38,044 bases of DNA. Source: a virus. The stretch spans positions 1 to 38,044 of IMG/VR virus record IMGVR_UViG_3300009185_003358, one strand, 5' to 3'. The translations under genes and the position numbers were made by a program. The notes below the pieces were generated by a model. The model saw nothing but the letters and a program-made list of their open reading frames with translations, was not told where the DNA came from and made no database searches. Positions 14,506 to 21,938 of the stretch are shown here, piece by piece; the stretch's first letter is position 1; every line of letters starts with the position of its first letter.

Positions 14506-15420
14506 ATGGCAACAGCTCGACCGTTTGCAATAAACCTTGGCGGACCAATAAGTGGAACAACTCAAGTTGGAAATATCGCAATAGGCACTAATCCTCTTAA
14601 CTATGCAAATTTAGGCGGAGCAACTTGGTATATGGGACCAGATGAAGATCTTGGCTATATTATTGCTGCTCAAAATGGAGCTGATCCTACTTTTTGGAGA
14701 TCAACATTAAAGACTGAGGCTAGTTTTATACAAATTGTTAACTTACTGCCAGCAAGACAAGGCTTAACCGCATTCACCAATTCATTTGCTGCACAGGCCT
14801 GGTTGACTGCAAACGGTTATGCAACTCCGAATTTTAATTTTACAACCACAACTACCTCAACCTCTACCACTTCTACTACATCAACCACTTCTACCTCGTC
14901 TACTACATCAACCACAACCGCTGGATATAGTGCAGGTCTCTATAAACGAACCTATTCTGGCTATTTTGCAGATAATGTTAGTTTCTTTGCAACAGCAACA
15001 CAACAGACATTTGGTGCTAATCCAGGGGCATCAGTTCAGACGACTGCAATCTCTGAACCGGGTACAGACGATGGATCTACCTTTAGTTGCCAATGGTTAG
15101 GCTATTTTAAACCAGCGAGTACTGAAACCTATACATTCTATACATCAAGTGATGATGCCTCGTATATGTGGATTGGTGCAAATGCCGTAACTGGTTTTAC
15201 AACGGGCAATGCAACAGTTAATAATGGTGGACTACACGGAACTCTAGAAAGATCAGGAACCGCAGCCTTAACATCAGGTACTTATTATCCTGTCCGAATA
15301 CAATTTGGGGAGCAAGGCGGTGGCGATGTTTTAACTTTTAACTACTCAACTCCAAATATTGCTAAAACCACTAATGTTACTGGGTTAGTTTTTTATAATG
15401 CTGCAACTACTGGTCACTAA
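14506..15420 (+). CDS. tail adhesin with Thr/Ser linker and PA14/GLEYA-type domain
   Basis: A 304-residue three-part protein. Residues 1 to about 105 form an N-terminal domain (ATARPFAINLGGPISGTTQV, then GPDEDLGYIIA) of a type I associate with freshwater phage tail proteins. Residues about 110-140 are an almost pure Thr/Ser linker. Residues about 141-304 resemble a PA14/GLEYA lectin-like domain: LGYFKPASTETYTFYTSSDD followed by YMWIGANAV matches the calcium-dependent sugar-binding core. It probably binds host glycan at the tail tip or capsid surface. It follows another presumed virion protein under a late-type promoter motif. Confidence 0.78.
   Translation: MATARPFAINLGGPISGTTQVGNIAIGTNPLNYANLGGATWYMGPDEDLGYIIAAQNGADPTFWRSTLKTEASFIQIVNLLPARQGLTAFTNSFAAQAWLTANGYATPNFNFTTTTTSTSTTSTTSTTSTSSTTSTTTAGYSAGLYKRTYSGYFADNVSFFATATQQTFGANPGASVQTTAISEPGTDDGSTFSCQWLGYFKPASTETYTFYTSSDDASYMWIGANAVTGFTTGNATVNNGGLHGTLERSGTAALTSGTYYPVRIQFGEQGGGDVLTFNYSTPNIAKTTNVTGLVFYNAATTGH
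14842..14920 (+). repeat. ACC/TCA/TCT triplet-rich tract encoding the Thr/Ser linker
   Basis: About 80 bases made nearly only of Thr and Ser codons, with repeated blocks such as CTTCTACTACATCAACCA. It forms the flexible linker of the adhesin. Such tracts can expand or contract by slippage or recombination. Confidence 0.75.
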
Positions 15421-15446
15421 CCGGTAAACCACTCTTGATTTTTTTT

Positions 15447-15455
15447 AGTATATTA
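15447..15455 (+). promoter_or_regulatory. AGTATATTA motif, candidate early promoter
   Basis: AGTATATTA follows a run of eight T and lies 31 bases before the ATG at 15478. The T run with little stem before it could also help end the adhesin transcript. Confidence 0.4.
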
Positions 15456-15477
15456 ACCTAAACTAAAATTAATAAAT

Positions 15478-15801
15478 ATGAATAGAACAGTTGTAATAGA
15501 CACTTTAATTAATAAATTAAAGTCTTTTGTAAAAACAGTTAGTAGTATATTAACCATTGCCCTTGCCATGCTGGCCGGTTTTTTTATTGGGTATTATTAT
15601 TGGATTATGATTGCGGCCAAGAAGGAGTCGCCACTTAATCATACGCGACACTTATCAACTACTTCAATTGCAATCAATGAGCGTAATGAATTACTAATTA
15701 TTGATAGGGCAAATGGTGTATACAGTGTATATCAAGACTCAATTGGTATTGCTATTTTTAATATGTATGCAAATACTAAATACGAACAAACAATTAAATA
15801 A
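15478..15801 (+). CDS. single-pass membrane protein, 107 aa
   Basis: A short N-terminal cytoplasmic helix is followed by one membrane span (about 22-45, ILTIALAMLAGFFIGYYYWI) and a 60-residue outer or periplasmic part with two beta-like stretches (SIAINERNELLIIDRANGVY). There is no lipobox. It sits one base before a secreted or anchored lytic transglycosylase, so it could be a lysis or envelope accessory (spanin-like or holin-like), but the sequence does not settle this. Confidence 0.65.
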   Translation: MNRTVVIDTLINKLKSFVKTVSSILTIALAMLAGFFIGYYYWIMIAAKKESPLNHTRHLSTTSIAINERNELLIIDRANGVYSVYQDSIGIAIFNMYANTKYEQTIK

Positions 15802-15802
15802 T

Positions 15803-16309
15803 ATGAAATTAAATAGCATTATTATTATTGCTAGTATCACTATTATTAGCTCAGTGTGGTCATACTGTAACTTAACCGTGCCTAATGAAACTCTAGATTT
15901 AACCGGCGTAGACCTTAAAAAAGCTCCACCGTGTATACAGTTGCATGAGCATATTAAAGTATATTCAAAACAGTATGGAGTTCCTCTAGCTATTGCACTG
16001 GGTGTGGCTAAGGCAGAAAGCGGCTATACTGGACCATTTCATTGGGCCTATAATCCAAAATTAACCTCCTCAGCCAGTGCATATGGGGCAATGCAAATAC
16101 AGGTACCAACTGCAAGCTATATATGGGGTAAAAAGGTTACCTCAAAACAGTTACTAACTGACCTAGACCTGAATGTACATATTTCAATGAAGTTGCTCGC
16201 ACTATTACATAAAAAGTATGGAGACTGGGGACTTGCGCTTGGTGCATATAATACCGGCAGACCGGTAGTTAATGGATATGCAATTAAAATATTAAATAAA
16301 AATTCATAA
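15803..16309 (+). CDS. SLT-type lytic transglycosylase, 168 aa
   Basis: The start is taken as ATG at 15803, which gives a clean N-terminal signal or anchor (MKLNSIIIIASITIISSVWS); the frame also extends upstream through a neighbouring gene. The catalytic domain has GVAKAESGY with Glu72 as the acid, followed by AYGAMQIQ and ALGAYNTG, the classic goose-lysozyme/SLT motifs. It cleaves the glycan strand of peptidoglycan to anhydromuropeptides. With the signal anchor it could act from the periplasmic side during lysis, or be packaged to help DNA entry. It is the second cell-wall enzyme in the window besides the GH19 endolysin. Confidence 0.85.
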   Translation: MKLNSIIIIASITIISSVWSYCNLTVPNETLDLTGVDLKKAPPCIQLHEHIKVYSKQYGVPLAIALGVAKAESGYTGPFHWAYNPKLTSSASAYGAMQIQVPTASYIWGKKVTSKQLLTDLDLNVHISMKLLALLHKKYGDWGLALGAYNTGRPVVNGYAIKILNKNS

Positions 16310-16310
16310 T

Positions 16311-16559
16311 ATGGCAGACTTTTGTAATAAGTGTAGTACCGAAATAGCCGGAGACACCGGTGGAGCAGAGATTGATATTTTAAAACTATCTGAATCTCTT
16401 GCGCCTGATACGTATATACCAGTTCTATGTGAAGGCTGTGGTATGCGAGCGGTTGGTAAAACAGAGACTGGCGAAATACTAATTGCATTTAATGTAAATG
16501 AAATAGAAACAGGTTATGAAGTCCACTGGATTTCATATGCCGACTGGGCTAAAGCCTAA
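16311..16559 (+). CDS. small zinc ribbon-like protein, 82 aa
   Basis: Two CxxC motifs, Cys5/Cys8 (FCNKCS) and Cys40/Cys43 (LCEGCG), suggest one structural zinc. The C-terminal half is an alpha/beta stretch with EVHWISYADWAKA. It begins one base after the transglycosylase stop and is followed by tRNA-Leu 10 bases later. Function unknown. Confidence 0.7.
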   Translation: MADFCNKCSTEIAGDTGGAEIDILKLSESLAPDTYIPVLCEGCGMRAVGKTETGEILIAFNVNEIETGYEVHWISYADWAKA

Positions 16560-16569
16560 AATATAATTT

Positions 16570-16648
16570 GCTCCATTGGCGGAATTGGTTAGACGCGCTA
16601 GCCTTAGGAGCTAGTCTTCGGGTGCAGGTTCGAGTCCTGCATGGAGTA
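16570..16648 (+). tRNA. tRNA-Leu (anticodon UAG)
   Basis: Class II tRNA: acceptor GCTCCAT/ATGGAGT (first pair G-U) with discriminator A, Leu-type D arm TGGCGGAATTGGTTAGACGC, anticodon arm CTAGC-CTTAGGA-GCTAG with UAG, short variable arm around TTCG, and T arm GCAGG-TTCGAGT-CCTGC. CCA is not encoded. It reads CUA and other CUN codons; CTA is frequent in this phage. Confidence 0.92.
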
Positions 16649-16661
16649 CTAAATATAATTA

Positions 16662-18398
16662 ATGAGTAAATTACAATCCGAGTTTGAACAATTTGTATTG
16701 GGTAAACACCCAAATTTCAAGTTTAGGCCTCAACAAAAAGAGGCCGTGCTGGCTATTATAGAGGCATATGACTCTGATCCAAATGGAATTTTTTTACTAG
16801 ACTGCCCAACCGGCGGAGGTAAAAGTATTATTGCAATGTTATTTGCAGACTTTATCTCGTTTAAAGGTAACCGGGGTTATATCCTTGCATCAGACCTTGC
16901 ACTACATGAACAGTACGTTAAAGACTTCAGAAATATGCAACTCTGGAATTGGGGTAATATTAAAGGTGTTGATAACTACGAGTGCTCAGTTAATGGAGAA
17001 AGATTTTCAATTGGTGACTGTAAAAGTAAAGGCCTATCATATGATGCAGCCGAGGCACTACCGTGTTTTAAACACTGTGGCTACTTAACTGCCAGAAAAA
17101 AATCCATTAAGTCACCAGTTACTCTATTAACCTATCCGTATGCTCTTATTCAAAGAAATTATGTAGATAACCCGACAGCTGGTAAAACCAAAGCTCCACC
17201 GTTTCCAAAAAGAGATTTTGTAATATGTGATGAGTCTCATAAATTATTAGATATTGTACAGAGCCATTTTAGCCCAAATGTATCAACTGATATCCTTAAA
17301 AAGGTTGAAAAATTAATGGAGAGTTTAACTGATTTTGGATTTAAAATTCCAAGTATCAATACTGACCTACTTAAAAAGTCAATTGAAAATATCTATACTG
17401 AAGAAGAGAATTCAATTTTATTAAAAAATCTACAACAAATAACCAAGATACTTGGAGAATTAACCAAGTCAACCTCTGATATTAGGGAATATGCAGGCAA
17501 GGAATTTGAAGAGGGGTCAGTGCCTAAAGAGTGGTTGGCTATTTTTAATTTAACCGACTGGTTAAAAGATACTCACTGTAAATTAGAAGACTATTGCGAA
17601 ATTATCAAAAAAACTGGTTTGGAAAAAATGGTTAAAAATCCAGGCGAAAATTCAATTGTTTTTAACTGCATTGACGAGTACTATTTATTGCATAGACATT
17701 TTTTTAATAAATTTGGATTTAAAGTATTAATGACTGCCACCATGGGTAATACCAAAGAGTTTATGCATAATCATGGCATTAAAAATGCAAGCTATTTTAA
17801 AATAGACTCTAACTTTAATTGGGATAAATCGCCTATTATTTTTTATCCAGGTAAAAAGTTATCAGCCAGATTTGTTAATGATAATTTAGAATGGGCTGCA
17901 GCAACAGTTACCAATATCTTAAAACTACACGCTGGTGAGTCTGGTATTATTCATACGGGTTCATATGAATTGGGCCAAAAGCTATGGAAGGCACTACCAA
18001 AAGAGAGTAAGAAACGGGTACTGTTATATAAAGGCTCAGAAGAAAAAGAAAAGGTATTAAAGAAGATGAAGAAGACCAAAGGCTTTGCAATAATGGGGCC
18101 AAGTCTATTAGAAGGACTAAATTTAGTAGATGATCTTTCTAGATTTCAAATATTTTTAAAGGTACCATATCCTCATTTAGGCGATAAATTCGTAGCGGCT
18201 AAACTTAAATATTCACAAGCCTGGTACACCTGGAAAACTGCAATCCATATATTGCAAGGAGTGGGTCGATCAATTCGTACCCCAGAGGACTGGGCTGTGA
18301 CCTATTTAATCGATGGTTGTTTTGCTGACCTGTTTAAGAGTGCCGGCACACAATTTCCACCAGAGTTCAGGTCTAGAGTTAAGGTTGAGTATAAATAA
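16662..18398 (+). CDS. XPD/DinG-like superfamily 2 helicase with Fe-S cysteines
   Basis: A 578-residue helicase. The Q-motif region is FRPQQKEAV, Walker A is CPTGGGKS (48-55), and the DEAH-type motif II is DESH (190-193). Motif VI is LQGVGRSIR near residue 545, with PSLLEGLNL and LKVPYPHLGD before it. Four Cys at 108, 120, 135 and 139 lie between motifs Ia and II, where XPD and DinG hold a 4Fe-4S cluster. This predicts a 5'-3' DNA helicase for repair or replication-fork work, smaller than most DinG proteins. It starts 13 bases after tRNA-Leu, and its stop overlaps a late-type promoter motif for the next gene. Confidence 0.85.
   Translation: MSKLQSEFEQFVLGKHPNFKFRPQQKEAVLAIIEAYDSDPNGIFLLDCPTGGGKSIIAMLFADFISFKGNRGYILASDLALHEQYVKDFRNMQLWNWGNIKGVDNYECSVNGERFSIGDCKSKGLSYDAAEALPCFKHCGYLTARKKSIKSPVTLLTYPYALIQRNYVDNPTAGKTKAPPFPKRDFVICDESHKLLDIVQSHFSPNVSTDILKKVEKLMESLTDFGFKIPSINTDLLKKSIENIYTEEENSILLKNLQQITKILGELTKSTSDIREYAGKEFEEGSVPKEWLAIFNLTDWLKDTHCKLEDYCEIIKKTGLEKMVKNPGENSIVFNCIDEYYLLHRHFFNKFGFKVLMTATMGNTKEFMHNHGIKNASYFKIDSNFNWDKSPIIFYPGKKLSARFVNDNLEWAAATVTNILKLHAGESGIIHTGSYELGQKLWKALPKESKKRVLLYKGSEEKEKVLKKMKKTKGFAIMGPSLLEGLNLVDDLSRFQIFLKVPYPHLGDKFVAAKLKYSQAWYTWKTAIHILQGVGRSIRTPEDWAVTYLIDGCFADLFKSAGTQFPPEFRSRVKVEYK
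18390..18398 (+). promoter_or_regulatory. TATAAATAA motif, candidate T4-type late promoter
   Basis: An exact TATAAATA (T4 late promoter consensus) inside the last codons of the helicase gene, 31 bases before the ATG at 18421. Confidence 0.45.
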
Positions 18399-18420
18399 CC
18401 TAAAATAACTTTAACCAATC

Positions 18421-18792
18421 ATGACGTATATTCCTGGGTTTAAAGGCTTTAGCCTAATTACTGAAAAGATTGATAGCGAAACTTTTGAAAAATTTGTAAG
18501 TAACCGACTCGCTGGAGCAATTAAGATTGCTGATGCGACAAAAGCAAAAGGTGGAGACTCTTTACTAACATATCAGCACTATAAAGTTAAGTTACCCTAT
18601 TATAAAAAAGCTGCGGCTGGTAAATTTAATATTGACGAAGCTAAAGCTGAACTAAAAAAATTACACACAGAGCTTCACTCAATCATTGATAAATTTGAGG
18701 CAAAGGGTCAAAATCCATTTCAACAAGTAATGGGCAAGATTGAAGTAGTTGGTGAATTAATTATTAAACACAATGAACTTACAAAGATTTAA
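18421..18792 (+). CDS. hypothetical protein, 123 aa
   Basis: Unrecognised Lys-rich helical protein (AAAGKFNIDEAKAELKKLHTE and similar). Near the N-terminus it has GFKGFSLITEKID, which fits the window-wide motif of aromatic-x-x-Phe followed by an acidic residue that resembles a capsid-targeting sequence. It has no membrane span. It overlaps the next gene by 20 bases and is preceded by a late-type promoter motif, so it may be a late, possibly packaged protein. Confidence 0.65.
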   Translation: MTYIPGFKGFSLITEKIDSETFEKFVSNRLAGAIKIADATKAKGGDSLLTYQHYKVKLPYYKKAAAGKFNIDEAKAELKKLHTELHSIIDKFEAKGQNPFQQVMGKIEVVGELIIKHNELTKI

Positions 18793-19696
18793 TGAATTTA
18801 TTTTAGAGGCACTGGACCGTACCGAGCACTATGAGACCAGAGTAGATGAAAGAATTTACAATTTAAGAACGGTTAAGCTTGCCACACGGGTTGAATCCTA
18901 TATTCATACACTAGGATTAGATGCAGTAGATATTAAAAAGTCAATTATTGATAAAATATCTAATGAATTTAAAATAATAAACACTAGGCTTGAAAAAACA
19001 GTTTTTTCACCAGGGCATAAAGTGGTACCAATGCTAGAAACCTTTATTAAAACTGATACTGGAACCTATCCAGTTAATATGACGGTTTACTCAAATACAT
19101 ATGATTCAAACGGGGTAAAAACCGGAGAAAAATCATATTCTGGAGAAATATTATATGGATATATTTCAAACCAGGCCTTAACTACTGTAAAAGTATGGCC
19201 GCACGGTACGGAACTTAATGATATTGAAAAAAATGCAAAGGATCACTTGCGTAGAGAATCAAGACGTGATGATGTTACAGTATTTGAAATAGATGAATCA
19301 ACTATTTATAAAATATTTGAAATTGACTCAACTGGCGAGCTTAATCCGGTTGACTTTGGTTTAAAAAATAGAGGTTATATCGCAAATGCAAATCAACAAT
19401 ACATATTGTCGCCAGGCCGAAAATTAAAGGTATGGATTCCATTTAAACAGGCATTTGTTGAGGTAAAGATTATAGAAATTTTAAATGAAGAAACGTTTAA
19501 GGACGATAGATTTATTAAATTATCAATATTATCAGCAGATAATACTAAATTAGTAAAAACTTTAAAACCAGGTGATACTGTTGAATTACCGATTGGCGCA
19601 AATAATACATGGGTTACTACTAAAATATCAGATTCACTATACATATACGATAAGAGGTTGGAGTATCCAATTTCACTAAACGTTACAACCATTTAA
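18773..19696 (+). CDS. hypothetical protein with capsid-targeting-like N-terminus, 307 aa
   Basis: Begins MNLQRFNEFILEALDRTE, very like the T4 internal-protein start MKTYQEFIAEA, with an LEA or FILE site where a prohead protease could cut. The body is unrecognised: a helical first third, then beta-rich segments (TYPVNMTVYSNTY, RKLKVWIPFKQAFVEVKI) and a terminal TVELPIGANNTW region. No enzyme motif is visible. It overlaps the previous gene by 20 bases and shares the single base A of TAATG with the next one. A packaged or head-associated role is inferred from the N-terminus only. Confidence 0.7.
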   Translation: MNLQRFNEFILEALDRTEHYETRVDERIYNLRTVKLATRVESYIHTLGLDAVDIKKSIIDKISNEFKIINTRLEKTVFSPGHKVVPMLETFIKTDTGTYPVNMTVYSNTYDSNGVKTGEKSYSGEILYGYISNQALTTVKVWPHGTELNDIEKNAKDHLRRESRRDDVTVFEIDESTIYKIFEIDSTGELNPVDFGLKNRGYIANANQQYILSPGRKLKVWIPFKQAFVEVKIIEILNEETFKDDRFIKLSILSADNTKLVKTLKPGDTVELPIGANNTWVTTKISDSLYIYDKRLEYPISLNVTTI

Positions 19697-20253
19697 TGAA
19701 ATATCTAAAGAAATATACCGTATTTGAAAATTATCATCTTGATGAAGACTGGTTTGATGTTGAATCTCGATGGCATGACTCATATGGTTATGATTTATCT
19801 TATTTAAAACAAGTAAAGAAAAAGGTAGAAAATTGGGAATTTTCAACACTATCAAATAGCGAAATTTCAAAAATCATAGACAGTGAGCTGGTTGAGATTG
19901 GAGTAGTTGATATAGAGACCTTATTAAATGGTCCACATGCTGAAGCCAATACAATAAGGGTTAAGTCAATAACTGGAACAATGGATGAAGAGTATTCTGA
20001 TTTTCAAATAGACTTTTCAAACGGTGACTATATTGATGCTGATATCTTTTTAACGAGTGGACCTGATGTGCGTAAGGATTATGCTAATGTTAAAGCAAAT
20101 ATTCTTGGAGGAAAATTAATAACTTTTCCAAATTTGATTGATGAATATAATATGTTATTAGAGAGTTATAGTGATCCAATTATTTCACAGCTTGAATTAT
20201 ATAAAAAACTGGTAATTACTTCAATCAAGTCAAGGTTAACAGCCCAGCGCTAG
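19696..20253 (+). CDS. hypothetical protein with MKYLKKYTVFE N-terminus, 185 aa
   Basis: The N-terminus MKYLKKYTVFENYHLDED belongs to the recurring tag set in this window. The rest is an acidic alpha/beta protein with no known motif (FQIDFSNGDYIDADIFLTSG is the most regular stretch). It has no membrane span or Cys pattern. Its start codon overlaps the stop of the previous tagged gene by one base, and a hairpin-bearing spacer follows. Confidence 0.68.
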   Translation: MKYLKKYTVFENYHLDEDWFDVESRWHDSYGYDLSYLKQVKKKVENWEFSTLSNSEISKIIDSELVEIGVVDIETLLNGPHAEANTIRVKSITGTMDEEYSDFQIDFSNGDYIDADIFLTSGPDVRKDYANVKANILGGKLITFPNLIDEYNMLLESYSDPIISQLELYKKLVITSIKSRLTAQR

Positions 20254-20295
20254 TAAAACCTTAAATTTTAAATACAGTATAAAATATTGGAATAT

Positions 20296-20332
20296 AGAGC
20301 GCTTGCTCTGGATGTCTTGGGCTTAAGAGCCT
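20296..20332 (+). other. tandem hairpins in an intergenic spacer
   Basis: Two stem-loops follow each other in a 109-base spacer: AGAGC-GCTT-GCTCT (20296-20309) and GGGCT-TAAG-AGCCT (20319-20332, outer pair G-U). The second is followed by only TTTG, so it would be a weak terminator at best. A leader element for the gene at 20363, an RNA-processing site or a small RNA are alternatives. Confidence 0.4.
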
Positions 20333-20362
20333 TTGAGTAATCATAAAAGGTTATAAAAAGAT

Positions 20363-21109
20363 ATGCAAAATAATAAACAAGCTATGTACCAACAGACAAA
20401 TACACTAAATAGTGATACGATAATTACCTATTCAACCACAAGTCAAAAGCCTGAGGCCTGGATTACAAAAAAACAGGGTAGATTAAAAGTATATGGGCCA
20501 AATGTCTTTTTAAAAGACGGAGCCTATTTTGAAATTGAATTATTTAATCCAACAAGTTCACGGGTATTGGCAAAAATTAAGGTTAATGGAATCTCTATTT
20601 CAAGCGGTGGAATTATTGTAGACCCAGGTCAAAGAGTCTATCTTGAAAGATTCATTGATGAAAATTGTAAATTTAAGTTTTCAGTATATGAGGTTGAAGA
20701 TATTGAGTCAGCAACCTATGCAATTAAAAATAATGGTAATATAAAGGTTGATTTTTATTCAGAATTAACATATCATCAGCCTAATTTTCAAGGCCTTGCC
20801 TATCATCACTTAGCAACTTCAACCTATCCACATACAGTTCCATCCATAAACTGCTCTACCTCAACCGGTACACCGGTTTTTGAAACCGGTAAAGTTGAAA
20901 AGGGTTTAAAATCTAACCAAACTTTAAAATCAGGTTATGGGACATTTAATGAATGGCCGTGTTCAGTATATCACTATAAGATTTTACCGGAAAGTCAAAA
21001 GACCGTAAAATATGGTGAAATTCGTAGTTATTGTACGGACTGTAGTACTCGAATTAAAAAAAGTACCTGGAAATTTTGCCCTAATTGTGGAACTTCTACA
21101 AATAACTAG
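20363..21109 (+). CDS. hypothetical protein with C-terminal zinc ribbon, 248 aa
   Basis: Most of the protein is beta-rich (LKVYGPNVFLKDGAYFEIEL, GISISSGGIIVDPGQRVYLE) and could form a virion or chaperone-like beta-sandwich. The last 30 residues hold a clear zinc ribbon: YCTDCSTRI, then FCPNCGTS, with CxxC pairs 13 residues apart. The sequence between (HHLATSTYPHTV and a Thr/Gly-rich linker) looks flexible. No catalytic motif is seen. It stands between a hairpin-bearing spacer and a late-type promoter motif. Confidence 0.7.
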   Translation: MQNNKQAMYQQTNTLNSDTIITYSTTSQKPEAWITKKQGRLKVYGPNVFLKDGAYFEIELFNPTSSRVLAKIKVNGISISSGGIIVDPGQRVYLERFIDENCKFKFSVYEVEDIESATYAIKNNGNIKVDFYSELTYHQPNFQGLAYHHLATSTYPHTVPSINCSTSTGTPVFETGKVEKGLKSNQTLKSGYGTFNEWPCSVYHYKILPESQKTVKYGEIRSYCTDCSTRIKKSTWKFCPNCGTSTNN

Positions 21110-21118
21110 TACTAAATA

Positions 21119-21127
21119 GATAAATAA
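21119..21127 (+). promoter_or_regulatory. GATAAATAA motif, candidate T4-type late promoter
   Basis: GATAAATAA lies just after the stop of the zinc ribbon gene and 29 bases before the ATG at 21148. Confidence 0.38.
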
Positions 21128-21147
21128 ACTAAATTATAAGTACGAAT

Positions 21148-21486
21148 ATGAATCATGAAGTAAACAATACAGAATTAATGCCAATGGCTAATACTGGATT
21201 ACACAATACCGCTGAACCAACAAATACTAAGCCTAAAAATATTCTTAGTTTTCAAGAATTTGTAGCTGGTGGAGCCTCTGATATTGAAAATTTACCGGTT
21301 CCGGCCCAACAAATGGATGGACCAACTAATCCTGGAATGGATTTAACATTTATGGATGAGCCAGCTACTCAAGATACTGAAACTGCACCTGAAGAGACTG
21401 CACCTGAAGAGACTGAGACTGAAGAAACTGAGACTGATAATACTGAAACTGAATCAGATAGTCAAAATATGGATCAACAAGTTTAA
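21148..21486 (+). CDS. acidic low-complexity protein, 112 aa
   Basis: An intrinsically disordered, very acidic protein. A central NILSFQEFVAGGASDIE fits the recurring SFxEF tag. The second half is a Glu/Thr repeat (APEETAPEETETEETETD). It has no fold or enzyme motif. Composition and the late-type promoter motif would fit a scaffold-like, packaged or DNA-mimic protein, none of which can be shown here. Confidence 0.65.
   Translation: MNHEVNNTELMPMANTGLHNTAEPTNTKPKNILSFQEFVAGGASDIENLPVPAQQMDGPTNPGMDLTFMDEPATQDTETAPEETAPEETETEETETDNTETESDSQNMDQQV
21374..21454 (+). repeat. ACTGA/AGA-rich tandem repeats encoding the Glu/Thr tail
   Basis: Repeated 15-base unit GAGACTGCACCTGAA, degenerating into GAGACTGA units, all in frame within the acidic protein. 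Length polymorphism between related phages would be expected. Confidence 0.7.
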
Positions 21487-21514
21487 CTTATTAAATTTAA
21501 AAAGTTACTAATTT

Positions 21515-21913
21515 ATGCCACATACTAATCGTAACTCTGGAGTTAGTGTAGACGATATGATGAATGAGATTATTGAGGCTCTTGATCTTATTAAAAATAC
21601 ATTACCGGCTAGTGAGATTCAATCAATAAAAGATCATCTTGAACTAATTGACTTAACTCAAGCTGATATTAAAGAAGACTTGCGATCAATTAAAAAGCAA
21701 TTATTGGATCCAGAAGATGGTATTGTTGTCCGAGTTAATAAAAACACAGATTTTCGCAAAAAGAAAATTCAGGATGAACCGGTTTATAGCAAACTAATTG
21801 ATGAACATAAAGAATTAATATCTTGGAAAGAGACTGCAACCCGAGTATTGTGGATTCTATTCACAGCAGTAGTTGGAATTATTGTAACTCTATTATTCGG
21901 AAAACACAAATAA
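21515..21913 (+). CDS. coiled-coil protein with C-terminal membrane span, 132 aa
   Basis: Residues about 10-75 are helical with heptad spacing (IIEALDLIKNTL, IKDHLELIDLTQADIKEDLRSIKKQL). The last 25 residues form one membrane segment (VLWILFTAVVGIIVTLLFG) ending in KHK, a tail-anchor layout. This domain order is common in small phage membrane proteins, including holin-like ones. It lies 28 bases after the acidic protein gene and 25 bases before the hydrolase gene. Confidence 0.68.
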   Translation: MPHTNRNSGVSVDDMMNEIIEALDLIKNTLPASEIQSIKDHLELIDLTQADIKEDLRSIKKQLLDPEDGIVVRVNKNTDFRKKKIQDEPVYSKLIDEHKELISWKETATRVLWILFTAVVGIIVTLLFGKHK

Positions 21914-21938
21914 TTATTTTTATTTAATATATTGTAAC

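Noticed and set aside
14819-15100. Second frame over the Thr/Ser linker of the adhesin
   Set aside because: It is a Pro/Leu/Gln-rich shadow of the triplet repeat and has no fold or start context.
13995-15420. Diversity-generating retroelement target in the adhesin region
   Set aside because: No reverse transcriptase, no template/variable repeat pair and no A-biased substitution pattern were seen in the window.
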